From CANKHA01 sp034668825 (GTDB taxonomy: Bacteria; Pseudomonadota; Alphaproteobacteria; Rhizobiales; Xanthobacteraceae), in assembly GCA_034668825.1 (NCBI GenBank), contig JAXDOR010000246.1, forward strand, positions 1 to 64,000: a DNA stretch of 64,000 nucleotides, given 5' to 3'. The notes beneath the pieces are model-generated. The model saw nothing but the letters and a program-made list of their open reading frames with translations. It had not been told where the DNA came from and did not search any database. Positions 36,386 through 45,796 of the stretch are shown here, one piece after another (within the stretch, counting starts at the first letter, position 1; each line of letters starts with the position of its first letter). The position numbers and the translations under genes were made by a program.

Positions 36386-37973
36386 GCTCGAACTTTTGCA
36401 GATCGCCGACGCGGTCGCGCGGGAGAAATCGATCGACCGCGGAATTGTCATCGCGGCCATGGAAGACGCGATCCAAAAGGCGGCGCGTTCGCGCTACGGC
36501 AGCGAGACCGAGGTCCGCGCGGAAATCAACCCGAAGACCGGCGAAATGCGCCTCTCACGTCTGATGCTGGTAGCCGATCAGGTCGAAAACGACTCCATTC
36601 ACATTTCCCTGGAAGAGGCCAAGCGCCGCAATCCCGCCGCCCAGGTTGGAGACTACATTGCCGAGGCGCTGCCGCCGCTGGAATATGGCCGCATCGCCGC
36701 GCAATCGGCCAAGCAGGTAATCGTGCAGAAAGTGCGCGAGGCCGAGCGCGACCGGCAGTATCAAGAATACAAGGATCGCATCGGCGACATCGTCAACGGC
36801 ATCGTCAAGCGAGTCGAATACGGCAACGTCGTCGTCGATCTCGGCCGTGGCGAGGCAATCGTGCGCCGCGACGAGATGCTGCCGCGTGAAGTCTTCCGCA
36901 ATGGCGACCGCATTCGCGCCTACATCTATGACGTGCGCCGCGAGCCACGCGGGCCGCAGATTTTCCTCTCCCGCACGCATCCGCAATTCATGGCGAAGCT
37001 GTTCGCCCAGGAAGTGCCGGAAATCTATGACGGCATTGTCGAAGTCAAAGCCGTCGCCCGCGACCCCGGCTCGCGCGCCAAGATCGCGGTGGTTTCGAGA
37101 GATTCTTCCGTCGATCCCGTCGGCGCTTGTGTCGGCATGCGCGGCTCGCGCGTGCAGGCCGTGGTTAATGAGTTACAGGGCGAAAAGATCGACATCATCC
37201 CCTGGTCTCCAGACATCGCCACCTTCGTCGTCAATGCGCTGGCGCCGGCAGAAGTCGCCAAGGTGGTGCTCGACGAAGACCGCGAACGGATCGAGGTCGT
37301 GGTGCCGGATGCGCAGCTTTCGCTTGCCATCGGCCGGCGTGGGCAGAATGTCCGGCTGGCGTCGCAGCTCACCGGCTGGGACATCGACATCCTCACCGAA
37401 CAAGAAGAGTCCGAGCACCGGCAGGCGGAGTTTGAGAATCGCACCCGCATCTTCATGGACGCGTTGAATGTCGACGAGGTGGTCGGGCAGTTGCTGGCTT
37501 CCGAAGGCTTCACCTCGGTCGAGGAACTGGCGCTGATCGATGAGAAGGAAATTTCCGGCATCGAAGGCTTCGATGAAGACACCGCCCGCGAGCTGCAGAC
37601 CCGTGCGCGCGATTACTTATCCCAACAGGAGGCGGAGCTTGATGCCAAGCGTCTGGAACTCGGCGTCGATGACGCGCTCAAGGAAGTTCCCGGCGTTACC
37701 TTAAAGATGATGGTCAAGTTGGGCGAGAACGGCATCAAGACGGTGGAGGATCTTGCCGATTGCGCCACCGACGACCTCGCCGGCTGGACCGAGCGCAAAG
37801 ATGCAGAAACGACCAAGCATCCGGGAATTCTCGATGGCTTTGAAATGACGCGCGAAGACATCGAGGCTCTGATCATGCAGGCGCGCGTGAAGGCAGGCTG
37901 GATCACCGAAGCCGACTTGGCGCCTCCGCCGGCGGAGGAGGTCACAGCCGAGGCCTCCGAGACTCCAGCTTAA
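36366..37973 (+). CDS. nusA: Transcription termination/antitermination protein NusA
   Basis: A 535-residue NusA: N-terminal RNAP-binding domain (1-130), S1 domain ('GIVKRVEYGNVVVDLGRGEA'), KH1 and KH2 ('VGACVGMRGSRVQAVVNELQ', 'LAIGRRGQNVRLASQLTGW'), and C-terminal acidic/HhH repeats. It binds RNA polymerase and nascent RNA to set pausing, termination and rRNA antitermination. The start lies inside the rimP end with a GAGGGAG-like site. Confidence 0.98.
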   Translation: MAVSANRLELLQIADAVAREKSIDRGIVIAAMEDAIQKAARSRYGSETEVRAEINPKTGEMRLSRLMLVADQVENDSIHISLEEAKRRNPAAQVGDYIAEALPPLEYGRIAAQSAKQVIVQKVREAERDRQYQEYKDRIGDIVNGIVKRVEYGNVVVDLGRGEAIVRRDEMLPREVFRNGDRIRAYIYDVRREPRGPQIFLSRTHPQFMAKLFAQEVPEIYDGIVEVKAVARDPGSRAKIAVVSRDSSVDPVGACVGMRGSRVQAVVNELQGEKIDIIPWSPDIATFVVNALAPAEVAKVVLDEDRERIEVVVPDAQLSLAIGRRGQNVRLASQLTGWDIDILTEQEESEHRQAEFENRTRIFMDALNVDEVVGQLLASEGFTSVEELALIDEKEISGIEGFDEDTARELQTRARDYLSQQEAELDAKRLELGVDDALKEVPGVTLKMMVKLGENGIKTVEDLADCATDDLAGWTERKDAETTKHPGILDGFEMTREDIEALIMQARVKAGWITEADLAPPPAEEVTAEASETPA

Positions 37974-37994
37974 GAATTGACGGTCCGGAACCCC

Positions 37995-38693
37995 ATGCTC
38001 GCACACGCGCAGGATCAGGATAGTGAGTTGGATACGGGACCGCGGAGCAGCGGTGCCGGGACCGAGCGGCTGTGCGTGTCGACTCGAAAGGTCAAGCCCG
38101 TCTCCGACATGGTCCGCTTCGTTGTCGGCCCGGAGGGCGAGGCGGTTCCCGACCTCAAAGGCAAGTTGCCCGGCCGCGGTGTCTGGGTGACCGCGACAAG
38201 AACGGCTCTCGCCGAGGCCCTCCGGCGCAATGCCTTCGGCCGTGGTTTCGGCCGCCCAGTTAAATCCCCCGCCAATCTGGTGGAGGCAACCGAGCGCCTG
38301 CTTGAACGCGCTGCCCTCGATGCCCTGGCGGTCGCTGGAAAGGCCGGGCAGGTCGTGACCGGATTCGGCAAGGTTGAAGCGGCATTGGCGCGGGACAACG
38401 TGGTGACAGTGCTGCACGCGTCTGATGCTGCCGCCGATGGCGTGCGCAAGATCAGCGGCGCCGTGCGCCGCCGAACGGCCACGGACCGGCGTGAAGTTGG
38501 TATAATCGCCACATTTACCTCGGCTCAATTGGATTTGGCATTGGGCCGCCCAAATGTGGTACATGCAGCCCTGCTCGCTGGACCCGCCACCAAGACTGTT
38601 CTTGCGCGGTGCTCGCGCCTCGACCGTTTCCGGGCCGGCGAACCGGCGAACAGAACGACCGTAATGGGCTGCAAGCGGATGCCCGAGGACTAG
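37995..38693 (+). CDS. YlxR (DUF448) plus L7Ae-like RNA-binding protein
   Basis: A 232-residue protein joining an N-terminal YlxR domain ('ERLCVSTRKVKPVSDMVRF', 'PGRGVWVTATRTALAEAL') to an L7Ae/L30e-like segment (about 100-180, 'ALAVAGKAGQVVTGFGKVEA'). YlxR proteins sit between nusA and infB in most bacteria, and some bind RNase P or nucleoid DNA. ATG 37995 is chosen; an in-frame TTG six codons earlier is an alternative. It lies between nusA and infB with no gaps. Confidence 0.88.
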   Translation: MLAHAQDQDSELDTGPRSSGAGTERLCVSTRKVKPVSDMVRFVVGPEGEAVPDLKGKLPGRGVWVTATRTALAEALRRNAFGRGFGRPVKSPANLVEATERLLERAALDALAVAGKAGQVVTGFGKVEAALARDNVVTVLHASDAAADGVRKISGAVRRRTATDRREVGIIATFTSAQLDLALGRPNVVHAALLAGPATKTVLARCSRLDRFRAGEPANRTTVMGCKRMPED

Positions 38694-38699
38694 GACTGA

Positions 38700-41297
38700 A
38701 TGACTGAGACCAAGAGCCCTGGTGAAAAGCTCAGCGTGAGCGGTACCAAGACGTTGACGCTCAAGCGCGGCGTCGAACAGGGCGTCGTACGCCAGAGTTT
38801 CAGCCACGGCCGCACCAAGCCGGTGGTCGTGGAGAAGGTAAAGCGCCGCGTCGTCGGCGGGGAGCCGAGAGCCGAGCCTGCACCCACACCAGCGCCTGCC
38901 GTTGAGCGAAGCACGCCCGGCCAGCAGGGAACGGCAGCCAAGGCTGCCGGTGCGGCGGCCGCCGCGACGGCGCAAACCGCAACGGCGCCGAAACCTTCCG
39001 GAGTCGTGCTGCGCACACTCTCGGAAGAGGAACGCAGCGCCCGCGCCCATGCACTGACCGATTTCCGCTCCCGCGAAGCCGAGGAGCGCAAGATTGCCGA
39101 GGAAGAGGCGCGCCGCCGCGCCAGCCGCGACTCCGTCGACCGCTCCGAGCGCGATGCCGCCGAAGCGCGCAAACGCGAAGAAGACGACCGCCGCCGTCAC
39201 GACGAGGAAACGAAGCGCAAGGCCGACGAAGTTGCGAAGAAGCGCTTCGGCGAGGAGGAAGCGAAGAAAGCCGGCGTTCCGTTCAGCCGTGTCGTAAAGC
39301 CGGAAGCAGAAGAGGATGACGGTCCGCGCACCATCCGCCGTGGTCCTGGTGGCGCCGTGCGCGCCGCTCCCGCTCCGAAACCGACGACGCGTCCAGGACC
39401 GCAGAAGCAGCGCGGCCGCCTGACTCTCGTCACCGCGCTGCGGGCCGACGAAGTGCGCGAGCGCTCGGTCGCGTCCTTCCGCCGTCGGACTCAGCGCCTG
39501 AAGGGCCATGCTTCCGACGAGCCCAAGGAAAAGCTGATCCGCGAAGTCACGATTCCGGAAGCCATCACCATTCAGGAACTCGCCAACCGCATGGCCGAGC
39601 GTGCCGTCGACGTCATCCGCCTGCTGATGAAGCAGGGACAGATGGTGGTGATCACCGATGTGATCGATGCCGACACCGCGCAGCTCGTCGCTGAAGAAAT
39701 GGGCCATAGCGTCCGGCGTGTCGCCGAGTCCGATGTCGAGGAAGGTCTGTTCGATGTCGCCGACGATCCGGCCGCGCTGGTGCCGCGCGCGCCCGTGGTG
39801 ACCGTCATGGGTCACGTCGATCACGGCAAGACTTCCTTGCTCGACGCCATCCGTTCGACCGAGGTCGCGGCAGGCGAGCATGGCGGCATAACCCAACATA
39901 TCGGCGCGTACCAAGTGACATCGCCGACGGGCAGCAAAATCACCTTCATCGACACGCCAGGCCACGCGGCCTTCACGGCGATGCGGGCGCGCGGCGCCAA
40001 GGTCACTGACGTTGTGATTCTTGTGGTCGCGGCGGACGACGGCGTGATGCCGCAAACGGTGGAGGCTATCAATCACGCCAAGGCGGCAAAGGTGCCGATC
40101 ATCGTCGCCATCAACAAGATCGATAAGCCGGACGCCAAGCCTGACCGCGTGCGCACCGAATTGCTGCAACACGAGATCCAGGTAGAGTCTCTAGGCGGCG
40201 AGGTGCTTGACGTCGAGGTATCGGCGACAAAGAAGACCAATCTCGATCGTCTGCTTGAGATCGTCGGTCTGCAGTCCGAAATTCTGGAACTCAAGGCCAA
40301 TCCGAGCCGTCCCGCCGAGGGTACGGTGGTGGAAGCCAAGCTCGATCGCGGTCGCGGACCTGTTGCGACAGTGCTGATCCAGCGTGGCACGCTCAAGGTC
40401 GGCGACCTGATCGTGGCTGGCGCCGAATGGGGCCGGGTGCGGGCGTTGCTGTCCGATACCGGTGCGCCGGTTGATAGCGCCGGGCCATCAACGCCGGTCG
40501 AAGTGCTGGGCTTTAGCGGCACGCCGGATGCCGGCGACCGTCTTGCCGTGGTCGAAAATGAATCCCGCGCCCGCGAGGTTACGGCTTATCGCGCCCGTCA
40601 GAAACGGGAAAAGACCGTCGCACGCGCAACCGGCATGCGCGGCTCGCTCGAGCAGATGATGACGCAGCTCAAGACCAGCGGCCGCAAGGAATTCCCGCTG
40701 ATCATCAAGGGCGATGTGCAAGGCTCGATCGAAGCCATCATCCAATCGCTCGACAAGCTCGGCACTGAAGAAGTCGTGGCGCGCGTGCTTCACGCCGGAG
40801 CCGGCGGCATCACCGAGTCCGACGTCACGCTGGCCGAGGCTTCCGGGGTTCCGATCATTGGCTTCAACGTGCGCGCCCACAAGGAAGCACGCGAAGCCGC
40901 GGAACGCGCCGGTATCGAAATCCGCTACTACAATATCATTTACGACCTCGTCGACGACGTGAAAAAGGCGATGTCCGGCCTGTTGCCGCCGACATTGCGT
41001 GAAACCATGCTCGGCAACGCGCAAATCTTGGAAATCTTCAACGTCTCCAAGGTCGGCAAGATCGCCGGCTGCCGCGTCACCGACGGTACGGTCGAGCGCG
41101 GCGCCAACGTCCGCCTCATCCGCGACAACGTCGTTGTCCACGAAGGCAAGCTGTCGCAGCTCAAGCGATTCAAGGATGACGTCAAGGAAGTCACCGCCGG
41201 TCAGGAATGCGGCATGGCCTTCGAGAATTACCAAGACATGCGCGTCGGCGACGTCATTGAATGTTATCGGGTGGAGACGATTCAACGCAGTCTGTGA
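38700..41297 (+). CDS. infB: Translation initiation factor IF-2
   Basis: An 865-residue IF-2. The N-terminal 265 residues are low-complexity and charged (Ala/Pro then Glu/Lys/Arg helices). The G domain follows with G1 'GHVDHGKTSLLDAI', G3 'DTPGHAAF' and G4 'NKID', then domains II-IV ending 'GMAFENYQDMRVGDVIEC'. It positions fMet-tRNA on the 30S subunit and promotes subunit joining. It starts 7 bases after the ylxR stop. Confidence 0.98.
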   Translation: MTETKSPGEKLSVSGTKTLTLKRGVEQGVVRQSFSHGRTKPVVVEKVKRRVVGGEPRAEPAPTPAPAVERSTPGQQGTAAKAAGAAAAATAQTATAPKPSGVVLRTLSEEERSARAHALTDFRSREAEERKIAEEEARRRASRDSVDRSERDAAEARKREEDDRRRHDEETKRKADEVAKKRFGEEEAKKAGVPFSRVVKPEAEEDDGPRTIRRGPGGAVRAAPAPKPTTRPGPQKQRGRLTLVTALRADEVRERSVASFRRRTQRLKGHASDEPKEKLIREVTIPEAITIQELANRMAERAVDVIRLLMKQGQMVVITDVIDADTAQLVAEEMGHSVRRVAESDVEEGLFDVADDPAALVPRAPVVTVMGHVDHGKTSLLDAIRSTEVAAGEHGGITQHIGAYQVTSPTGSKITFIDTPGHAAFTAMRARGAKVTDVVILVVAADDGVMPQTVEAINHAKAAKVPIIVAINKIDKPDAKPDRVRTELLQHEIQVESLGGEVLDVEVSATKKTNLDRLLEIVGLQSEILELKANPSRPAEGTVVEAKLDRGRGPVATVLIQRGTLKVGDLIVAGAEWGRVRALLSDTGAPVDSAGPSTPVEVLGFSGTPDAGDRLAVVENESRAREVTAYRARQKREKTVARATGMRGSLEQMMTQLKTSGRKEFPLIIKGDVQGSIEAIIQSLDKLGTEEVVARVLHAGAGGITESDVTLAEASGVPIIGFNVRAHKEAREAAERAGIEIRYYNIIYDLVDDVKKAMSGLLPPTLRETMLGNAQILEIFNVSKVGKIAGCRVTDGTVERGANVRLIRDNVVVHEGKLSQLKRFKDDVKEVTAGQECGMAFENYQDMRVGDVIECYRVETIQRSL

Positions 41298-41343
41298 GTC
41301 CAAATCTCACGGCTTTGCGCGAAATCTAGTTCCGCCTTTTCCC

Positions 41344-41370
41344 GTCATGACCGGGTTCGTCCCGGCCATC
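41344..41370 (+). repeat. Short palindromic repeat (REP-like), copy A
   Basis: GTCATGACCGGGTTCGTCCCGGCCATC forms a CCGGG/CCCGG hairpin. The same motif, inverted, is at 50177-50205. It sits between infB and rbfA; 41298-41446 contains no gene, and a second CCCGGC/GCCTGG pairing follows near 41405-41430. Confidence 0.55.
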
Positions 41371-41446
41371 TCGCTTAGGAAGGGAAGTGCGCCCCTAAAC
41401 GGGATGCCCGGCACAAGGCCTGGCATGACAGAACGGTTGGATTTTC

Positions 41447-41863
41447 ATGCGCGGCAAGAAAAGCAAGCACGACACCGGACACGGACCTTCCCAGCGCGCG
41501 TTGCGCGCGGGCGAACTCGTGCGCCATGCGCTGGCGGAAATCCTGTCGCGTGGCGACGTGCACGACCCGGTCTTGGAAGGGCATCTGGTCACCGTCCCGG
41601 AGGCGCGCATGAGCCCGGACCTGCGCATGGCCAGCATCTATGTCATGCCGCTCGGCGGCAAGGATGCCAAAGACGTGCTTGCGGCGCTTGAGCGCCACAA
41701 GAAATATTTGCGCGGCGAGATCGCCAAGCGCGTCAATCTCAAATTCGCTCCCGACATCCGCTTCCTGCTTGATGATCGCTTCGACGAGGCCGAGCGCATT
41801 GAGAAACTTTTGCGTCGGCCAGAGGTGCAGCGGGATCTTAAGAGCGACAACAATGATGAATAA
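41447..41863 (+). CDS. rbfA: Ribosome-binding factor A
   Basis: A 138-residue KH-like protein ('RALRAGELVRHALAEILSRG', 'RMSPDLRMASIYVMPL', 'APDIRFLLDDRFDEAERIE') that helps mature the 30S subunit and 16S 5' end. It lies between infB and truB as in most bacteria. The gap to infB (149 bases) holds a REP-like element. Its last codons overlap the likely truB start. Confidence 0.96.
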   Translation: MRGKKSKHDTGHGPSQRALRAGELVRHALAEILSRGDVHDPVLEGHLVTVPEARMSPDLRMASIYVMPLGGKDAKDVLAALERHKKYLRGEIAKRVNLKFAPDIRFLLDDRFDEAERIEKLLRRPEVQRDLKSDNNDE

Positions 41864-42908
41864 TCCGATGACCGCTTCCCTCTCCTCCCCCCTTGAGGGG
41901 GAACAGAAGGAGCAACGGGGGAAGGAGCGAAAGCAGCAATTCAAACGCGATAAGCGCGACGTCCACGGCTGGGTCATCCTCGACAAGCCCGTTGGCATGA
42001 CCTCGACCCATGCGGTCGCGGTGGTGAAGCGGCTGTTCTCCGCCAAGCGCGCTGGTCACGCCGGTACCCTCGACCCGCTCGCCGCCGGCTGCCTGCCGAT
42101 CGCGCTCGGCGAGGCCACCAAGACTGTTCCCTTCGCCATGGATGGCCGCAAAATTTACCAATTCACCGTGCGCTGGGGCGAGGAGCGCGACACCGACGAC
42201 GCCGAAGGCCGGGTTGTGGAAACCAGCGCTACGCGCCCAGCGGAGGACGCTATCCGGGCACTGCTGCCGGAATTCATGGGAACCATCGCTCAGGTGCCGC
42301 CGTGCTACTCGGCCATCAAGGTCGACGGTGAACGGGCCTATGATCTGGCGCGGGACGGCGCCACGGTCGAACTGGCTAGCAGGCCCGTGGAAATTCACCG
42401 CCTCGACCTGGTCTCTACACCGGACGCCGACCACGCGCTATTTGAGGCAGAATGTGGCAAAGGCACCTATGTCCGTGCGCTGGCACGGGATATGGGCCGG
42501 GCCCTGGGCTGCTTCGGTCATGTTTCGGCTCTGCGCCGTACGGTGGTAAGCCCGTTCGGCGAGAAGCATATGATTTCACTGGAACAACTCGAGGCTATGT
42601 GCCATAAGGCCTCGATCGGCGAGGGCAACCTCGCCGATGCGCTTTTGCCCGTAGAGACCGTGCTGGACGACATCCCGGCACTGGCCGTCAATCGGGCAGA
42701 TGCGGCCCGGCTCCAAAGGGGTCAGGCCGTTTTGTTGCGCGGACGGGACGCACCCATCTACCGCGGCACGGTTTACGTCACGGCATCGGGCCAGTTGATC
42801 GCCCTTGCCGAAGTCGACCGCGGCGAGATCGTCCCCAAGCGTGTGTTCAACCTGACCGGCGTTGTAGGCAGCGCCGGCTCTCGAAAGGTCCCTGACGATG
42901 TCGATTAG
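41853..42908 (+). CDS. truB: tRNA pseudouridine(55) synthase
   Basis: A 351-residue TruB with catalytic Asp in 'KRAGHAGTLDPLAAGCLPIA' and 'VPPCYSAIKVDGERAYDLAR'. It makes pseudouridine 55 in the T-arm of most tRNAs. The first 30 residues are a non-conserved charged lead. Start is uncertain: ATGs at 41853, 41856 and 41868 are all in frame; 41853 overlaps rbfA and is preferred for coupling. The stop overlaps rpsO by 11 bases. Confidence 0.95.
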   Translation: MMNNPMTASLSSPLEGEQKEQRGKERKQQFKRDKRDVHGWVILDKPVGMTSTHAVAVVKRLFSAKRAGHAGTLDPLAAGCLPIALGEATKTVPFAMDGRKIYQFTVRWGEERDTDDAEGRVVETSATRPAEDAIRALLPEFMGTIAQVPPCYSAIKVDGERAYDLARDGATVELASRPVEIHRLDLVSTPDADHALFEAECGKGTYVRALARDMGRALGCFGHVSALRRTVVSPFGEKHMISLEQLEAMCHKASIGEGNLADALLPVETVLDDIPALAVNRADAARLQRGQAVLLRGRDAPIYRGTVYVTASGQLIALAEVDRGEIVPKRVFNLTGVVGSAGSRKVPDDVD

Positions 42909-43167
42909 CACCGGCCGCAAGGCCGAAGTTATCAAGACGTATGCGACCACCGCCGCCGACACAGGTTCGCCGGAGGTGCAGGTGGCGATCCTCACTGAGC
43001 GGATCACCAACCTCACAGAGCATTTCAAAACGCATGTGAAGGACAACCACTCGCGGCGGGGATTGTTGAAGCTCGTGTCCACGCGCCGGACTTTGCTTGA
43101 CTACCTCAAGCGCGTGGACGACGCACGCTATAAGGCCATCATCGAGCGGCTAGGCATTCGCCGCTGA
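42898..43167 (+). CDS. rpsO: 30S ribosomal protein S15
   Basis: An 89-residue S15, full length: 'TGSPEVQVAILTERITNLT', 'HVKDNHSRRGLLKLVSTRR' and 'LLDYLKRVDDARYKAIIERL'. It binds the 16S rRNA central-domain junction early in assembly. It overlaps truB and precedes pnp, the standard rpsO-pnp pairing. Confidence 0.98.
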   Translation: MSISTGRKAEVIKTYATTAADTGSPEVQVAILTERITNLTEHFKTHVKDNHSRRGLLKLVSTRRTLLDYLKRVDDARYKAIIERLGIRR

Positions 43168-43176
43168 CAATAATTC

Positions 43177-43221
43177 CGCGCGGAATATCCGCGCGTTTGT
43201 GAGCGGGCACTTTGTGCCCGC
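43177..43221 (+). promoter_or_regulatory. Two hairpins in the rpsO-pnp intergenic RNA
   Basis: Hairpin 1 (43177-43195) has an 8-bp stem CGCGCGGA/TCCGCGCG with an ATA loop followed by TTTG. Hairpin 2 (43203-43221) has an 8-bp stem GCGGGCAC/GTGCCCGC with a TTT loop. They may terminate part of the rpsO transcript and provide processing sites in the pnp leader, as known for E. coli pnp with RNase III. The rest of the 249-base gap has no gene. Confidence 0.5.
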
Positions 43222-43416
43222 CGTTAAGTCGGACAGCAATCACGTTGTCCACCAATCCGGGCCGCCAAGGGGCACCCGGCAACCGATGGAAGACATGAAG
43301 GCCATTGGCAGGATCGCCAGACGCTGTTTTGCTCGCGGCACACGCGCGCGACACAGCCTCTCGCCGTCTTGCTCATGGCTTTCGCCCTTCCGCGAAAACC
43401 ATGAAAGACCATCACA

Positions 43417-45576
43417 ATGTTTGATATCCATCGTGTCGAGCTCGACTGGGGCGGGCGCACCCTAACCCTCGAAACCGGAAAGGTCGCCCGTCAGGCTGAC
43501 GGCGCCGTGATCGCTACCTATGGCGAAACTACGGTTATCGCCACCGTCGTGGCGGCCAAGAAGCCGAAGGAAGGCATCGACTTCCTGCCGCTGACCGTCA
43601 ACTACACCGAGAAATACTACGCTGCCGGGCGCATCCCTGGCGGCTATTTCAAGCGCGAGCGCGGCCCGACCGAAAAGGACACGCTAACGTCGCGCCTCAT
43701 CGATCGCCCGATCCGTCCGCTGTTCGCCGAAGGCTGGCGTTGCGATACCCAGGTGATCGTCACCGTACTGTCGCACGATCAGGAGAACGATCCCGATATC
43801 CTCGGCATGGTGGCGGCTTCCGCCGCGTTGACGCTATCCGGCGCGCCCTTCATGGGTCCAATCGGCGGCGCACGCGTCGGCTTTACCAACAACGAATACG
43901 TGCTCAATCCCACGATCGACGAGATGAAAGAAAGCCAGCTCGACCTCGTGGTCGCGGGCACTCAAGACGCCGTGCTGATGGTGGAATCGGAGGCCAAGGA
44001 GCTGTCCGAGGAGATCATGCTTGGCGCGGTGATGTTCGGCCACCGGCACTTCCAGCCGGTGATTCAGGCCATCATTCAGCTTGCCGAAAAAGCCGCGAAG
44101 GAGCCGCGCGATTTCGCGATGCCCGACACCGCCGCGATCGAGAAGGAGATGCTCGGTATCGTCGAAAAGGATCTGCGCGCAGCCTATGCGATCCCGCGCA
44201 AGGCCGAGCGTCAGGACGCGGTCGCCGCCGTCAAGAAGAGGGCGATGGAGCACTTCTTTCCGGACGGAAAAGACAATCCCGAGCGACCGATGCAGCAAGT
44301 CGCGGGCGTGTTCAAGGATCTCGAAGCCAAGATCGTGCGTTGGAACATCCTCGATACCTCAAAGCGCATCGACGGCCGCGATCTCGTGACCGTGCGCCCG
44401 ATCATCGCCGAGGCCGGCTTCCTGCCGCGCACCCATGGCTCCGCTTTGTTCACCCGCGGCGAGACCCAAGCGATCGTGGTGGCAACGCTCGGCACCGGCG
44501 AGGACGAGCAGTGGATCGACGCTCTGTCGGGGACGTACAAAGAAGCTTTCATGCTGCATTACAACTTCCCGCCCTTCTCTGTTGGCGAGACCGGACGCAT
44601 CGGCGCGCCCGGCCGTCGTGAGATCGGCCACGGCAAGCTCGCTTGGCGGGCGATCCGCCCCATGCTTCCGGCGAAAGACACGTTTCCCTACACTATCCGC
44701 GTGGTGTCGGAGATCACCGAGTCGAACGGCTCCTCGTCGATGGCGACGGTCTGCGGCACCTCGCTGGCGCTGATGGATGCAGGCGTGCCGCTAAAGCGGC
44801 CGACCGCGGGCATCGCCATGGGCCTGATCCTTGAGGACAAGCGCTACGCCGTGCTGTCCGACATCCTCGGCGACGAGGACCATCTCGGCGACATGGACTT
44901 CAAGGTGGCCGGCACGGAGGAGGGCATCACCGCGCTCCAGATGGACATCAAAATCGCCGGCATCACCGAAGAGATCATGAAAGTCGCGCTTGGCCAGGCC
45001 AAGGGCGGACGGCTGCATATCCTCGGCGAGATGGCGAAGGCGCTTAACACCGCCCGCGCCGAGCTTGGCGAGCATGCCCCGCGGATCGAAACGTTCAAGA
45101 TCCCGACCGACAAGATCCGTGAAGTGATCGGCACCGGCGGCAAGGTGATCCGCGAGATCGTCGAGAAGACCGGCGCCAAGGTCAACATCGAGGACGACGG
45201 CACCGTCAAGGTCGCCTCGGCTAACGGCGAGCAGATCAAGGCGGCGATCAACTGGATCAAGTCGATCGCCTCCGACCCCGAAGTGGGGACGATCTACGAG
45301 GGCACCGTGGTGAAGGTCATGGACTTCGGCGCCTTCGTCAACTTCTTCGGCTCCAAGGACGGCCTGGTGCATATCAGCCAGCTCGCGGCGAACCGGGTGA
45401 ACAACGTCAAGGACGTGGTCAAGGAAGGCGACAAGGTGAAGGTCAAGCTGCTCGGCTTCGACGACCGCGGCAAAACGCGGCTGTCGATGAAGGTGGTCGA
45501 CCAAGCCACGGGCGAAGACCTCGAGACCAAGCAGAAGGCCGAGGGCGAACCACGCCAAGCCGCAGGCGGCGAGTAG
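43417..45576 (+). CDS. pnp: Polyribonucleotide nucleotidyltransferase (PNPase)
   Basis: A 719-residue PNPase: two RNase PH domains (1-220 and about 300-540), a helical linker, then KH ('IPTDKIREVIGTGGKVIREI') and S1 ('EGTVVKVMDFGAFVNFFGSK') domains. It degrades RNA 3'-to-5' with phosphate and is a degradosome partner. It ends the rimP-pnp operon, and a strong terminator follows. Confidence 0.98.
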   Translation: MFDIHRVELDWGGRTLTLETGKVARQADGAVIATYGETTVIATVVAAKKPKEGIDFLPLTVNYTEKYYAAGRIPGGYFKRERGPTEKDTLTSRLIDRPIRPLFAEGWRCDTQVIVTVLSHDQENDPDILGMVAASAALTLSGAPFMGPIGGARVGFTNNEYVLNPTIDEMKESQLDLVVAGTQDAVLMVESEAKELSEEIMLGAVMFGHRHFQPVIQAIIQLAEKAAKEPRDFAMPDTAAIEKEMLGIVEKDLRAAYAIPRKAERQDAVAAVKKRAMEHFFPDGKDNPERPMQQVAGVFKDLEAKIVRWNILDTSKRIDGRDLVTVRPIIAEAGFLPRTHGSALFTRGETQAIVVATLGTGEDEQWIDALSGTYKEAFMLHYNFPPFSVGETGRIGAPGRREIGHGKLAWRAIRPMLPAKDTFPYTIRVVSEITESNGSSSMATVCGTSLALMDAGVPLKRPTAGIAMGLILEDKRYAVLSDILGDEDHLGDMDFKVAGTEEGITALQMDIKIAGITEEIMKVALGQAKGGRLHILGEMAKALNTARAELGEHAPRIETFKIPTDKIREVIGTGGKVIREIVEKTGAKVNIEDDGTVKVASANGEQIKAAINWIKSIASDPEVGTIYEGTVVKVMDFGAFVNFFGSKDGLVHISQLAANRVNNVKDVVKEGDKVKVKLLGFDDRGKTRLSMKVVDQATGEDLETKQKAEGEPRQAAGGE

Positions 45577-45609
45577 CTCTCCGCCCTTTCCTCTTGAGAC
45601 GTCGAAACG

Positions 45610-45636
45610 AAGGCGGCCGAAAGGCCGCCTTTTTTT
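45610..45636 (+). terminator. Intrinsic terminator after pnp
   Basis: AAGGCGGCC, GAAA tetraloop, GGCCGCCTT: a perfect 9-bp stem followed by T residues to 45636. Classic rho-independent terminator 34 bases after the pnp stop. Confidence 0.9.
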
Positions 45637-45706
45637 GTCATCCCTACCAGAGCTAGGACACGGTAAAGGCTAGATAAAACAGCTATTTAGCTTGAAAACG
45701 ACATTC

Positions 45707-45722
45707 TGTGATGCCCATCACT
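45707..45722. promoter_or_regulatory. Crp/Fnr-type operator candidate
   Basis: TGTGATGCCCATCACT matches the CRP consensus TGTGA-N6-TCACA at 9 of 10 positions. Read the other way it is TGAT-N4-ATCA, the core of FNR/FixK boxes. It lies 75 bases before the small gene at 45797 and in the same intergenic stretch as the Crp/Fnr gene at 46040. Confidence 0.5.
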
Positions 45723-45796
45723 TCGCCTCTCCACTGGCAGCAGTAACCTTCACATCACATTAACAACGCACGCCCATCTAGCGCAGGAGAAGTCCC

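Noticed and set aside
37701..40172. 823-codon minus-strand frame
   Set aside because: Runs antisense across the end of nusA, ylxR and infB, all of which are unmistakable.
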